From Amycolatopsis dendrobii (GTDB taxonomy: Bacteria; Actinomycetota; Actinomycetes; Mycobacteriales; Pseudonocardiaceae), in assembly GCF_014145675.1 (NCBI RefSeq), contig NZ_JACGZW010000001.1, forward strand, positions 496,001 to 560,000: DNA of 64,000 nucleotides, read 5' to 3'. How positions within the stretch are numbered: position 1 is the first letter of the stretch; each line of letters starts with the position of its first letter. This document shows, one piece after another, positions 13,999 to 23,098 of this stretch. The notes under the pieces are model-generated. The model was not told the DNA's origin, did not search any database, and was given only the letters and a program-made list of their open reading frames with translations. Position numbers and translations under genes: made by a program.

Positions 13999-16983
13999 GT
14001 GCCAACCCCAGATTCCGACGCCTCCGCACGCAGGCAAGCTGGCCACCGTTGGCTCATCATCGGGCTCGGGCTCGTCTCCGCGCTGACCGCGGTGCTGTTC
14101 ACCGTCGCGCCGGTGAACACTGAGACGACGACGTACCGATGGGACGGCGCGCAGGACACCGCGCTGCCGTTGTACCCGTACCACCCGGCCAGACTCGACG
14201 CGACCGTCCGCTGCGCCGGCCCGGACGGGCTGCTGCTCGCGACCACCCCGCCGGAAGGCAAGCAGGGAGCGGAGCGCGCCGCGGGCGGGCTGGAGGTCCG
14301 GGCGGCCGACGGCATCGTCAGCGCGAAACTCGGTGGCACGGAACTGTTTCGCCAACCGGTCGGCGGCGACTGCCACTTGAAGGTGCACGCCGACGGCGAA
14401 GGCACCACGGTCGGCACCGGCAAGACGGCGGGCAGGCCGACCGTCACCGGGCTGTACACCGAACACCCCGGCACGGTGTCCGCGCAGATCGAACCCGACA
14501 CCCGATGGGTCAGCACGGCAAGCGCGGCGAAGATCGCGCTCGGCGTGGTGTCGGTGCTCGCGGTGCTCGCCATGATCGTGCTGCTGGTCCGGCGCGACCG
14601 GGCCGCCGCACGCCGCGTCCGGCTGCTTCCGCGGCGGGCGTGGGTGCCGCGGCCGGCGGACCTCGTGGTGACCGGCGTGCTCGGAGTCTGGTCCGTCGTC
14701 GGTGCGCTCACCGTGGACGACGGGTACATCTCGACGATGCTGCGCGCTCGCGGGACGAGCGGGTTCACCGGCAATTACTTCCGCTGGTTCAACGCGCCGG
14801 AAGCGCCGTGGGGCTGGTACTACGAACTGTACGCGCTTCTCGGCCGCGTCACGCCAGCCATGGTGTGGATGCGGCTGCCTTCGGTGCTGCTCGGGCTGGC
14901 GTCCTGGTTCCTGATCGACCGCGTGGTGCTGCCGCGGCTGGTGAACCGGCCGGCCCGGTGGACCCGCTGGGCGACCGCGGCCCTGTTCCTGGCCTGGTAT
15001 GTGGCCTTCGACGTCGGGCTGCGTCCGGAGCCGTGGATCGTGTTCGGCTCGCTGGCGGTGTTCGCGCTGGTCGAGCGCGCCCTGGCGACCGGTGCGCTGA
15101 CGCCGGTCGCGATCGGTTTGGCGGTCGCCGGCGCCACCGCGACGACGAACCCGCTCGGGATCGCGGCGTTCCTGCCATTCATCGCCGGGGTGCGCCCCCT
15201 CGCGCGGCTGGCGCGCAGGCGCGGAGACCTGCGCGTGCCCGGCGCGATCGCGGTGGTCGTCGGCGCCGGTGCCAGCGCGCTCCTGACGGCGTTCTACGAC
15301 CAGCCGCTGACCGCGGTCCTGGAGTCGACTGCTGTCCGGCAGAAGATCGGACCGGATCTGCCGTGGCAGGCCGAAATCAACCGGTATGCCACCCTGCTCG
15401 ACCCGTCGGTGGTCGAGGGTGCGCTGAACCGCCGGGTCCCGGTGCTGCTGATGCTCCTGGCGATGGCGCTGACCGCCGTGCTGCTGATCTGGCGCCGCGC
15501 TCCGGGACTGGCCGTCGGGCCTGCTCGCCGCATGGTCGTCATCAGTGTTCTCTGCCTGGTCGTGCTCGCGTTCACGCCGACGAAATGGACGCACCATTTC
15601 GGCGCGCTGGCCGGATTCGGCACGGTGGTCATCGCGATGCTGGTGCACACCGTCGCAAGGGGAGCGCTGGCCTCGGTGTGGGAACGGGCGGCGGCGCTGG
15701 GTTTGGTCGCGGCGACGACGTGGCTGGCGTGGTCCGCGCCGAACTGGTGGTGGATGCAGTCCGACTACGACGTCCGCTGGGGCGACACTGTCCCGACGGT
15801 CAAGGGAGTGCGGCTGGCGGATCTCGCCCTCTGGGCCGGGCTGGCCGTCGCGCTCGCGGGCGTGGTCGCCGGGGCTTGGCAGACCGCGAAGCGACGGGAC
15901 GGGGCGGGGCGGGCGCCGCGCTGGCTGCCGAGGACGAGCTGGGTGATCGTCGCGGTGGCGGCCGCGACGGTGGCGGTCGAAGTGGTCGGGCAGGCGCAGG
16001 CGGTGAAGGTGCGCTGGGGCACCTACTCCGTCGGCCGGTCGAATCTGGCTTCGCTGGGCCTCGCCGCCAGCGCCGGCAAAGCCGGAAACTCCTGCGGCGT
16101 CGAGGACTGGCTGGACGTCGAGCCGGACATCGCGGCCGGTGTGCTCCGGCCGTCCACCCCGGCCTCGGCGGACGGGTTCGCGATGAACACCGCGTTCCCG
16201 CCGGACGCCCCGCCGCGCGCGCCGTTCGGCAGCGACCCGGAGCATCCGGCGTGGAGTTCCTACGGCGCGCCCTCCCGGACCGGCACGTTCGTGAGCGGGT
16301 GGTACGACCTGCCCGCCGGCATCGGGTCGCCGGATTCGCCGCCGGTCGTGATTTCCCGCGCCGCGCACGGGAAAGCGCAGGTGTCGGTCGAGTTCGCGAA
16401 GGCGGACGGGACCGTGCTGGCGACGGCGAAGGCCAAAGCGGACGACACCGGGAAATGGCTCGACGCACGCTTCGATCCCCGCTGGCAGGCGCCAGGGGCG
16501 CAACGGGTCCGGGTGGTCGCGCGGGACGAAGACCCCAGCGCGTCGGGCTGGGTCGGGGTCACCGCGCCGCGGATTCCGCGGCTGACGCCGCTGACGAACG
16601 TGATCCCGGTGAACGAGCCGGTGACATTGGACTGGACCAACGCGTTCGTCCTGCCGTGCCGGACCCCGGCGTCGCTGTCGGACGGCATCGTGCAGCCGGT
16701 GCGTTACCGGTTCGCGCCGGGGCAGGACGCGCAGTCGCTGGTCGGGGTTTCCTACTCCGCGGATGCCGGGGGACCGTACGTGCCGCTGTACGCCGACGCG
16801 AAGGCGACCGAAGTGCCGACGTACCTTCGCGGCGACAAAGTCCGGGAGCCGGTCGCGGTCTTCCGGTTCGACTACCCGGTGGCGATGCGGGGGCTGACCG
16901 TCGAGCACGGCACGCGGTCGACGTCCGGCCTGGCGAAACAGACCGCGGTGCTGGACCCGGACGCGGCGCCTGGCGGCGGGTAG
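13999..16983 (+). CDS. Emb-type arabinosyltransferase
   Basis: The 994-residue GT-C glycosyltransferase would transfer arabinose from decaprenylphosphoryl-arabinose to cell-wall arabinogalactan or lipoarabinomannan-like glycan. The first helix is at about residues 17-37; an extracytoplasmic beta-rich domain follows; then many membrane helices. The catalytic acidic pair is Asp240-Asp241 in VDDGYISTML, followed by GNYFRWFNAPEAPWGWYYEL. The C-terminal 300 residues form a carbohydrate-binding domain. The GTG at 13999 is chosen because the first helix follows at normal distance. No Shine-Dalgarno is seen, but TAAACT (13986-13991) lies 7 bp before the GTG, suggesting a leaderless mRNA. Single emb genes are usual outside mycobacteria. 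Confidence 0.9.
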   Translation: MPTPDSDASARRQAGHRWLIIGLGLVSALTAVLFTVAPVNTETTTYRWDGAQDTALPLYPYHPARLDATVRCAGPDGLLLATTPPEGKQGAERAAGGLEVRAADGIVSAKLGGTELFRQPVGGDCHLKVHADGEGTTVGTGKTAGRPTVTGLYTEHPGTVSAQIEPDTRWVSTASAAKIALGVVSVLAVLAMIVLLVRRDRAAARRVRLLPRRAWVPRPADLVVTGVLGVWSVVGALTVDDGYISTMLRARGTSGFTGNYFRWFNAPEAPWGWYYELYALLGRVTPAMVWMRLPSVLLGLASWFLIDRVVLPRLVNRPARWTRWATAALFLAWYVAFDVGLRPEPWIVFGSLAVFALVERALATGALTPVAIGLAVAGATATTNPLGIAAFLPFIAGVRPLARLARRRGDLRVPGAIAVVVGAGASALLTAFYDQPLTAVLESTAVRQKIGPDLPWQAEINRYATLLDPSVVEGALNRRVPVLLMLLAMALTAVLLIWRRAPGLAVGPARRMVVISVLCLVVLAFTPTKWTHHFGALAGFGTVVIAMLVHTVARGALASVWERAAALGLVAATTWLAWSAPNWWWMQSDYDVRWGDTVPTVKGVRLADLALWAGLAVALAGVVAGAWQTAKRRDGAGRAPRWLPRTSWVIVAVAAATVAVEVVGQAQAVKVRWGTYSVGRSNLASLGLAASAGKAGNSCGVEDWLDVEPDIAAGVLRPSTPASADGFAMNTAFPPDAPPRAPFGSDPEHPAWSSYGAPSRTGTFVSGWYDLPAGIGSPDSPPVVISRAAHGKAQVSVEFAKADGTVLATAKAKADDTGKWLDARFDPRWQAPGAQRVRVVARDEDPSASGWVGVTAPRIPRLTPLTNVIPVNEPVTLDWTNAFVLPCRTPASLSDGIVQPVRYRFAPGQDAQSLVGVSYSADAGGPYVPLYADAKATEVPTYLRGDKVREPVAVFRFDYPVAMRGLTVEHGTRSTSGLAKQTAVLDPDAAPGGG

Positions 16984-17224
16984 CCGCACGGCGGGCGGCC
17001 GGGCGCATCGTGGTTCCGGAGCCGTCGATCGACTTCCGCGGGCCGGTCCCGGGATCTCGGGGCCGGTGTCGTATTCTCCGTATTGGCCGGAAGGCAGCAC
17101 GTCGAAATCGAAGGCGAAACGGAAGTTCCGTCTTCGACGCGCGACCGGCGGCCCCAGTCTTCAGCACAGCCGCAGTTCCCCGTGGAATCCAACGAGTTCT
17201 TCACGAGATTGGGTGGTCTTCGCC

Positions 17225-19327
17225 GTGAGTCTGCTTTTGTACCCGCTGGCGGGGCTGGCCGTTCTCGCCTTGCCGGGACTTCTGGTGCAGTTCGCCGCGG
17301 GCATCCGGGACAAACTGTGGCTGGCCGCGCTGACCGCCCCGGTCAGCGTCGGCGTCTACGGCCTCGCCGGCCTCGCGTCCGGCATTCCGGGGCTGTCCTT
17401 CGGGATTCCGCTCGCGCTCGCGGTGACCTTGCTGCTGTCCGCGATCGTCTTCGGCATCGCCTGGTTCCGCCGCGGCCGCGGCGAACCGGCGCCGGTCGAG
17501 CAGCCGGACACCTCGCTGCTGCCCGCGCTGACCGGGCGCTGGCTGCTGGCGGCCAAGATCGGCGCCGCGGTCCTGGTGCTCGGCGGCATCGCGCTCGCGC
17601 TGCAGCAATGGCACGGCGGCCTCGGTTCCTGGGACACCTATCCGCAGGAACACGACACGATCATCCACATGGTGCTGGTGGCCTACATCAGCGACACCGG
17701 CCGGGCCGCGCCGTGGGACCTCCTGCCGATCGACGTGCTCACCGGGCAGCCGGTGTCGTTCTACCCGTCCGGGCTGCCGTTGCCCGCCGCGCTGTCGGGC
17801 GAGCTGACCGGCGGGCCGATCACCGGCTTCAACGTGATGAACGCCCTGATCACCGGGCCGGTGTTCGTGCTCGGCTCGGCGGCGCTCGCGGCCGCGGTGT
17901 TCCGCAGGCTGCGCGCCGGATCGGGCTGGACCGCCCTCGCCGGCGGGGCGGCCGCGCTGGTCGCGGCCGGGCTGTACCGGCCGGGCGTGCAGCTCCTGCA
18001 CGACGGCGGGATCGCGCCGAACGCGGCCGCGATGAGCATGGCTCCGGGCGTGATCGCGGCGCTGATCAGCGTGGGCGGGCACCGCGGATGGGGTCCGGGT
18101 TCGCGCTGGCTGCGGGCCGTCGTGCTGGGCATCGGGGTGGCCGGGGTGTTCTCGGTCCACCCGAGCGTGGCCGCGACCGTCGGCCTCAGCGTCGTGGTGT
18201 TCTGGATCGTCGAGGCGTGCACGAAGCGGGGACGCCAGATCCTGCGCGGGCAATGGCCGGTGCTGCTGGCCGCGGGGGTGGTGGCCGCGCTCGCGTCGGC
18301 GACCACTCTGCTCGGTTCGGCGAGCCAGGCCACCCGCACCGGGACCTGGTCGCCGGACATCCCGCCCGGCCGGTTCGGCGACGCGCTGTCGACCAACCTG
18401 AAGCTCACGTATGGCGGGTACTTCGATCCGCACGGCATCTTCTCCCAGCTCAGCGCGGGCGTGCTCGCTCTGGCCGGGGTGCTGGTCGTCCTGGTGCTGC
18501 GCCGCGCCTGGGGCGTCGCCGCGATGTGGCTGTTCTGGCTGGCGATCGTCGTCGATTTCAAGGTGCACCCGTGGTCGGGCATCGGCTCGATGGTCGGATC
18601 GCCGTTCTACAAATCGTATGTGCGCATTCAGTCGCACATTTCCCTGTTCATTCCGGTGCTGGCGGCTATCGCGGTCGTATTCGTGACGGCCGGAATCATT
18701 CGCTTGGCCGGGAAACCGAAGAACGCGGCGGTGTTCGGTTGCGCCCGCCGATTCGCCGGTCCGATTTCCGTCGCATTGCTCGCCGCGGTGCTGGCCGGAT
18801 ACGTCTTCTACGCCGCGGTTCCCTACGAACACCGCAACGCCGAGGTGATCGCGAGCCGCTACGCGAAGCCGGAGTTCACCAGGGTCAACGACGACGACAA
18901 ACGAGCGGCGAAATTCGTCGAGGAGCACATCAAGCCCGGCGAGCGGCTGATGAACAGCGCCAACGACGGCTCGACCTACGCTTATGTCGAGGACCGGGTG
19001 CCGGTGGTCAACGTGGTCACGCTCGGCTCGGCGCTGGAACCGGTGACGTATGAGCTGCTGCGCTCGTTCCGCGACTATCCGACCGACCCGAACATCCGGA
19101 AAACCGTGTTGTCGCTGAACATCGGCTACGTCTACGTCGACAGCAAAGCTCCCACCATGGGCGCCGGACCGGGTTCGCCGAACAGCTGGTACACCGCGCC
19201 GACGTTCGAGCTGGCGCCGGGACTGCAGAACCTGGACGGCCTGCCCGGCCTGTCGGTGGCCTTCCAGTCGGGCACGGTGACGGTGTACAAGCTGGACCGC
19301 TCCGTGCTCGCCGCGATGCCGAATTGA
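17225..19327 (+). CDS. DUF6541-like polytopic membrane protein (putative GT-C glycosyltransferase)
   Basis: This protein of about 700 residues has many membrane helices from its first residue (SLLLYPLAGLAVLALPGLLV) and a soluble C-terminal part (NDDDKRAAKFVEEHIKPGERLMN, then VPVVNVVTLGS). It resembles the DUF6541 family, found beside cell-wall glycan genes in actinobacteria and thought to be polyprenyl-phosphate-sugar-dependent transferases. HDTIIHMVLVAYI could supply the acidic/His lumenal site (inference). The start is uncertain: the frame is open back to a GTG at 17066, but those 53 codons have poor third-position GC and no membrane character, so GTG 17225 is preferred. Its position after emb, 240 bp on, suggests a shared cell-wall role. 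Confidence 0.8.
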   Translation: MSLLLYPLAGLAVLALPGLLVQFAAGIRDKLWLAALTAPVSVGVYGLAGLASGIPGLSFGIPLALAVTLLLSAIVFGIAWFRRGRGEPAPVEQPDTSLLPALTGRWLLAAKIGAAVLVLGGIALALQQWHGGLGSWDTYPQEHDTIIHMVLVAYISDTGRAAPWDLLPIDVLTGQPVSFYPSGLPLPAALSGELTGGPITGFNVMNALITGPVFVLGSAALAAAVFRRLRAGSGWTALAGGAAALVAAGLYRPGVQLLHDGGIAPNAAAMSMAPGVIAALISVGGHRGWGPGSRWLRAVVLGIGVAGVFSVHPSVAATVGLSVVVFWIVEACTKRGRQILRGQWPVLLAAGVVAALASATTLLGSASQATRTGTWSPDIPPGRFGDALSTNLKLTYGGYFDPHGIFSQLSAGVLALAGVLVVLVLRRAWGVAAMWLFWLAIVVDFKVHPWSGIGSMVGSPFYKSYVRIQSHISLFIPVLAAIAVVFVTAGIIRLAGKPKNAAVFGCARRFAGPISVALLAAVLAGYVFYAAVPYEHRNAEVIASRYAKPEFTRVNDDDKRAAKFVEEHIKPGERLMNSANDGSTYAYVEDRVPVVNVVTLGSALEPVTYELLRSFRDYPTDPNIRKTVLSLNIGYVYVDSKAPTMGAGPGSPNSWYTAPTFELAPGLQNLDGLPGLSVAFQSGTVTVYKLDRSVLAAMPN

Positions 19328-19429
19328 CCGAGCGCGGAGGCGAGCCGCCGGTTCCGCGGCGGGCGGGCGTTTCACCCTCGTGCCGTTCGGCCGCTGACGC
19401 GACCGGCGTTTCCGGATACGGTCGGTGCC

Positions 19430-20371
19430 ATGGCTAAGGGCGAGGCCGTCGAGCTCGAGGTGGGGGACCGGACGGTCCGGGTGTCCAACCCGGACCGGGT
19501 GTACTTCCCGGCGCGCGGCGAGACGAAGCTCGATCTCGTCCGCTACTACCTTTCGGTCGGCGACGGGATCGTGCGCGCGCTGCGGGAACGGCCGTGCATG
19601 CTGCACCGTTTCCCGTCCGGGGTGACCGGCGAGAAGGTGCACCAGAAGCGGGTGCCGAACGGCGCGCCGCCGTGGCTGGAGACGGTGCGGGTGCAGTTCC
19701 CCCGCTACCAGCGGCACGCCGACGAGCTGTGCGTGACCGAGCTGGCGCACGTCGCGTGGGCGGTGCAGATGTCCACAGTGGAGTTTCATCCCTGGAATTC
19801 CCGGCGCGCGGACACCGAACGGCCCGACGAATGGCGGATCGACCTCGACCCGATGCCCGAATGCGGGTTCGGCACGGTGCGCCGGGTCGCGCACGTCGCC
19901 GAGGAGATCCTGGACGAGCTGGGCATCCGCGGCTGGCCGAAGACGTCCGGCGGCAGCGGGATGCACATCTACGTGCGGATCGAGCCGCGCTGGGGGTTCG
20001 CCGACGTCCGCCGGGCCGCGCTGGCGTTCGCGCGCGAGGTCGAGCGGCGGGCTCCGGACGAGGTCACCACCACCTGGTGGCGCAAGGACCGCGACCCGAA
20101 GAAGCTCTTCGTGGACTACAACCAGAACGCCCGCGACCACACGATCGCCAGCGCCTATTCGGTGCGCGGCGTGCCCGAGGCGCTGGTGTCCACGCCGATC
20201 CGCTGGGACGAGGTCGACGACGTCGACCCGCACGACTGCACGATCGCGACCGTGCCCGCGCGGTTCGCCGAACTCGGCGACCTGCACGCGGGGATCGACG
20301 ACACGGCGTACTCGCTCGAGCCGTTGCTCGAGTGGGCCGACCGGGACGGGTTGGAGGCAGAGGACTCCTGA
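19430..20371 (+). CDS. LigD-type polymerase/primase domain protein
   Basis: The 313-residue stand-alone AEP polymerase is of the bacterial NHEJ type. Early LigD-pol signatures are VSNPDRVYFPARGETKLDLV and PCMLHRFPSGV; the catalytic metal-binding pair is Asp138 and Asp140 in RIDLDPMPE; later the GSGMHIYVRI and YNQNARDHTIASAYSVR motifs appear. There is no ligase or nuclease domain, so this is a separate PolDom gene as in mycobacteria (PolD1/PolD2 class), probably adding (ribo)nucleotides in break repair. No Ku gene is adjacent. A GC-rich hairpin (around 19340-19365) separates it from the upstream gene. Confidence 0.9.
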   Translation: MAKGEAVELEVGDRTVRVSNPDRVYFPARGETKLDLVRYYLSVGDGIVRALRERPCMLHRFPSGVTGEKVHQKRVPNGAPPWLETVRVQFPRYQRHADELCVTELAHVAWAVQMSTVEFHPWNSRRADTERPDEWRIDLDPMPECGFGTVRRVAHVAEEILDELGIRGWPKTSGGSGMHIYVRIEPRWGFADVRRAALAFAREVERRAPDEVTTTWWRKDRDPKKLFVDYNQNARDHTIASAYSVRGVPEALVSTPIRWDEVDDVDPHDCTIATVPARFAELGDLHAGIDDTAYSLEPLLEWADRDGLEAEDS

Positions 20372-20448
20372 ACGAAGTCAATCGGGCGCCTGGCGTCATG
20401 GGGGAACCTTCCGTCCGTCTCCCCGGGGACGGAGCGGAGGATGCCACG

Positions 20449-20799
20449 ATGGACGGTGCTGGGCAGAACGATCCGCTTGCCGTGCTGTACCGGCTGCACC
20501 ACCAGCTGCGCGTGCTGTCGCCGGTGCTCACCGTCGCGCCCGGACGGCCGGAGACGAAGGCCATGCTCGACGGCCTCGCCGAGACCGTTGCCGAGGCCGC
20601 TGGCCTGCTCGCGACCGCGGAACCGGCCGCGCTGGCCGCGTTGCGGCAGGGATTCGAGCATGCCCGGGCCGGGCGGGGGAACGAGGCGACGTCGGAGCTG
20701 ATCACCGCGTACGGACGGCTGTCGGTGCTGCTGCGGAAAGACACGCCGCGCCGGGACGCCGCGGACGAGCCGACGGTCCGGTGGCGTTCGAAGTTTTGA
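20449..20799 (+). CDS. Hypothetical helical protein
   Basis: This 116-residue protein starts with ATG 20449, preceded by GGAGG at 7-8 bp. It is almost entirely alpha-helical in composition (LYRLHHQLRVLSPVLTV, then AEAAGLLATAEPAALAALRQGFEHA) and ends in a basic tail. No family recognised and no membrane segment. An in-frame ATG at 20399 is possible but has a weaker ribosome-binding site. It lies between the LigD-type polymerase and an NmrA-like gene, with gaps of about 77 bp on each side. Confidence 0.65.
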   Translation: MDGAGQNDPLAVLYRLHHQLRVLSPVLTVAPGRPETKAMLDGLAETVAEAAGLLATAEPAALAALRQGFEHARAGRGNEATSELITAYGRLSVLLRKDTPRRDAADEPTVRWRSKF

Positions 20800-20876
20800 C
20801 CCGCGCGGTGCGAGGCATGCCAGGATGGCGGGCGAAAGCCGGCTGAGCCCGGGCGGTGCGGCAGCGGGAGGACCAC

Positions 20877-21653
20877 GTGGCCGAGCAGATCCTCGTCACC
20901 GGCGGAAGCGGGCAACTGGGCCGGGCGGTCGTGGAGCGGCTGCGGGCCGCGGAGGTTCCGGTTCGGGCGTTGAGCAGGCGGAGGCGGTCCAGCGAAGGCG
21001 TCCAGTGGACGGCCGGCGACCTGCGTACCGGACGGGGCATCGACGTCGCGGTCGCCGGGGTCGGCACGGTGCTGCATTGCGCGACGGACTACCGGCGGGA
21101 GGTCGAGACGGTCCGCACGCTCGTCGAGGCCGCGCGGTGGAGCGGGCAGGCGCCGCATCTGGTGTACGTCTCGATCGTCGGCGCGGACAAGCTCCCGCTC
21201 GGGTACTACCAGGCGAAACTGGCCGCCGAGAAGCTGATCGCCGGTTCCGGGATGCCGCACACGATCCTGCGGGCGACGCAGTTCCACTCGCTGGTGCGGA
21301 CGATCCTCGCCGGCGCCGCGCGGCTGCCGGTGGTGCCGGTGCCGAAGTTCCGCTTCCAGCCCGTTGACGTGCGCGATGTCGCGGCTCGGCTCGTCGGGCT
21401 GGCTCAAGGCGAACCGCGGGGGCGGGTCGCGGACTTCGGCGGACCGCAGGTGCGGACGACGGCTGATCTGGCGCGTGCCCTGCTCGCCGCGTCCGGGAAG
21501 GACAAACGGCTCGTTCCGGTGCCGGCGCCGGGGCGGATCGCCCGGGGTTACGCGGCCGGTGCGAACCTGGCGCCGGAGCACGCGGACGGCGTGGTGACCT
21601 TCGAGCAGTATCTGGCGGAGCGGGGCAAGCCGACGGCGCTGCGGTACCGCTAG
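20877..21653 (+). CDS. NmrA/atypical SDR-family NAD(P)-binding protein
   Basis: The 258-residue protein opens directly with a Rossmann motif (ILVTGGSGQLGRAVVERL). It shows the atypical-SDR pattern HLVYVSIVGADKLPLGYYQAKLAAE, in which YYQAKLAAE replaces the YxxxK catalytic signature, then FQPVDVRDVA near the C-terminal half. It is of the NmrA/NAD(P)H-azoreductase-like type, acting as a redox sensor or quinone-type reductase in the cytoplasm. The GTG at 20877 is chosen because GGAGG sits 6 bp upstream; another GTG seven codons earlier lacks this. Its 3' end overlaps the convergent SRPBCC gene by 4 bp. Confidence 0.85.
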   Translation: MAEQILVTGGSGQLGRAVVERLRAAEVPVRALSRRRRSSEGVQWTAGDLRTGRGIDVAVAGVGTVLHCATDYRREVETVRTLVEAARWSGQAPHLVYVSIVGADKLPLGYYQAKLAAEKLIAGSGMPHTILRATQFHSLVRTILAGAARLPVVPVPKFRFQPVDVRDVAARLVGLAQGEPRGRVADFGGPQVRTTADLARALLAASGKDKRLVPVPAPGRIARGYAAGANLAPEHADGVVTFEQYLAERGKPTALRYR

Positions 21654-22135
21654 CCGGCGGCCCGGCGGCGGACGGTGCGCTCCAGGATGCCGAGGGTCGC
21701 CTTGAGGGCGGATTCGGGGACGATCGGGAAGGTCAGCCGTTCCTTCCACTCCTCGCTGAGTTCGGACCAGTCGTAGTAGGACGTGACGCGGGTGCCGTCC
21801 TCGGCGGGCTCCAGCCGGTAGCCGTAGACGTGGCGGACGTGCGGGCGGAGGCTGCCTTCGACGGTCCAGGCGATTTCCTCGTCCGGGACCAGTTTCGTGA
21901 TGACGACCTCGACGTCGTACTTGCCGAGCGGCCGGTCGCCGAGCGCTTCCCGGTCCATGTGGACCACGAACCGGTCGCCGGCCTGGGCGACCGGTTCGCC
22001 TTCGGCGGCCATGAGCATGCCGGACGCGTCGATGTCGACGTGGCCCTGCGGGTCGGTGAGGACCGCGAAGACGGCGCTGGCGGGGGCGGGGATGATCCGG
22101 GAAACCTCGATACGTTCGTTCACATCATCGACCAT
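21650..22135 (-). CDS. SRPBCC-family (START-like) protein
   Basis: The 161-residue helix-grip fold protein starts with the typical first strand and helix (IEVSRIIPAPASAVFAVLTDP) and ends with a long helix (ESALKATLGILERTVRR). Family members bind hydrophobic ligands or act as cyclases/aromatases; nothing here points to a polyketide role. It is monocistronic; its upstream region next to 22136 is unusually AT-rich (ATATCAGAAATAATCGATGA), a probable promoter. Confidence 0.85.
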   Translation of the reverse strand: MVDDVNERIEVSRIIPAPASAVFAVLTDPQGHVDIDASGMLMAAEGEPVAQAGDRFVVHMDREALGDRPLGKYDVEVVITKLVPDEEIAWTVEGSLRPHVRHVYGYRLEPAEDGTRVTSYYDWSELSEEWKERLTFPIVPESALKATLGILERTVRRRAAG

Positions 22136-22171
22136 ATCAGAAATAATCGATGATTAGCTCGGGGTCGCCGG

Positions 22172-22375
22172 TCAGCTCTGGACGAAGAAGTGCCAGCCGA
22201 CCCACCACCAGGCCAGCACGAGCGCGATCAGGGTGGACCGCTTGCGCATCAGCGCGGAGAGGACGCGGGTCAACGGCGGGATTCTCTTCGGGAACAAGTG
22301 GCTGCCCAGCCACAGCAGCAGGGCGGCGGCCACGATCGCGCCGAAGCCGATTTCGGTGATCAGCCTGCTGTTCAC
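22172..22375 (-). CDS. Small membrane protein (DUF6186-like)
   Basis: This 67-residue protein has two hydrophobic helices (GFGAIVAAALLLWLGSHLF and TLIALVLAWWWVGWHFF), with a basic loop MRKRS between them. The aromatic C-terminus AWWWVGWHFF is the hallmark of the actinobacterial DUF6186 group. The GTG start overlaps the stop of the larger membrane gene by 4 bp, so the two are coupled and probably form one membrane unit. Function is unknown. Confidence 0.75.
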   Translation of the reverse strand: MNSRLITEIGFGAIVAAALLLWLGSHLFPKRIPPLTRVLSALMRKRSTLIALVLAWWWVGWHFFVQS

Positions 22376-22962
22376 GCCGTTCTCCTCGCGGTGGCGGCGG
22401 CGCGCAGCATCGCCAGCCCGGCGGCGACCCAGACGCCGAGCGCGAGAGCCTGCACGACGCGGTTGCCGAGCATCGGGTCGACGAGGTCGCTCATCGTCGG
22501 ATGCGTCAGGGAGAGCCCGCCCGCGGCTTGCTCGTAGATGAAGGAGACGAGTTCCCAGAGGCACCAGGAGATCGCCAGCGCGACCCACAGCCAGCCGCGG
22601 CGCGGGACGGGGCGCGGCGGGAGCGAGGGGTCCCGCCACTCCGCGATGAGCGCACCGATGCCGATCGCGGTGACGGCCAGGAACATCGGCACGGTTTGGC
22701 GGCCGAAGACCAGGGCTACGAGGGCGACGGCGACGATCAGCGAAGTGCCGGGCAGGCGGACGGCGGGGAACAGGGGGTCGGCGGGGGTGCTGTGGCGTTC
22801 GGTGAAAAGCAGCAGGATGGCGGAGGCGAAGAAGATCACGCCGTCGGCGGGAGCGCCGCGGATCCAGTGGGCGAGGGAGGCGATGAGGAGGGCAGCGATC
22901 GGGAGATCGACGGCCAGGCGGGGCGCTGGGTAGTCCGCCGCGTGCCGCTCGGGTAGTGCCAT
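22372..22962 (-). CDS. Polytopic membrane protein of unknown function
   Basis: The 196-residue protein has about six hydrophobic segments (VDLPIAALLIASLAHWI, GVIFFASAILLLF, LIVAVALVALVFG, MFLAVTAIGIGALIA, WLWVALAISWCLWELVSF, ALALGVWVAAGLAMLRAA). No catalytic or transport motif is visible. The ATG at 22962 is preceded by GGGGG at about 6 bp. It is the first gene of a two-gene operon with the DUF6186-like protein. Confidence 0.75.
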   Translation of the reverse strand: MALPERHAADYPAPRLAVDLPIAALLIASLAHWIRGAPADGVIFFASAILLLFTERHSTPADPLFPAVRLPGTSLIVAVALVALVFGRQTVPMFLAVTAIGIGALIAEWRDPSLPPRPVPRRGWLWVALAISWCLWELVSFIYEQAAGGLSLTHPTMSDLVDPMLGNRVVQALALGVWVAAGLAMLRAAATARRTA

Positions 22963-23044
22963 GCGACGCCCCCGTTCCGTGCCGGTCCTGCTTGGAGGAC
23001 AACACGAAAGGGGGCCGTGGGCTTCCCGGCCGGGCGATCTTTTC

Positions 23045-23094
23045 GGGTCGTGCGCGGCGATGCCGGTTCTAACCGGCATGAACACGCACGACCC
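23045..23094. repeat. 50-bp interrupted palindrome (copy 1), probable terminator
   Basis: Two 24-base arms (23045-23068 and 23071-23094) flank a 2-base centre and match at 20 of 24 positions. The inner 9 bp (ATGCCGGTT/AACCGGCAT) and outer 10 bp (GGGTCGTGCG) are perfect. It lies 4 bp beyond the stop of the cobalamin-binding-type gene. It has the same size, symmetry and central sequence as the palindrome at 30146-30195. Confidence 0.7.
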
Positions 23095-23098
23095 TCAG

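Noticed and set aside
13849..17100. A 1083-codon open frame on the minus strand across the arabinosyltransferase gene
   Set aside because: It is the antisense of the emb coding frame; composition is Arg/Pro/Ala-rich without domains. High GC keeps antisense frames open.
17201..20287. A 1028-codon minus-strand open frame over the DUF6541-like and LigD-type genes
   Set aside because: Antisense of two well supported genes; the reading spans a clear intergenic region and shows no family motif.
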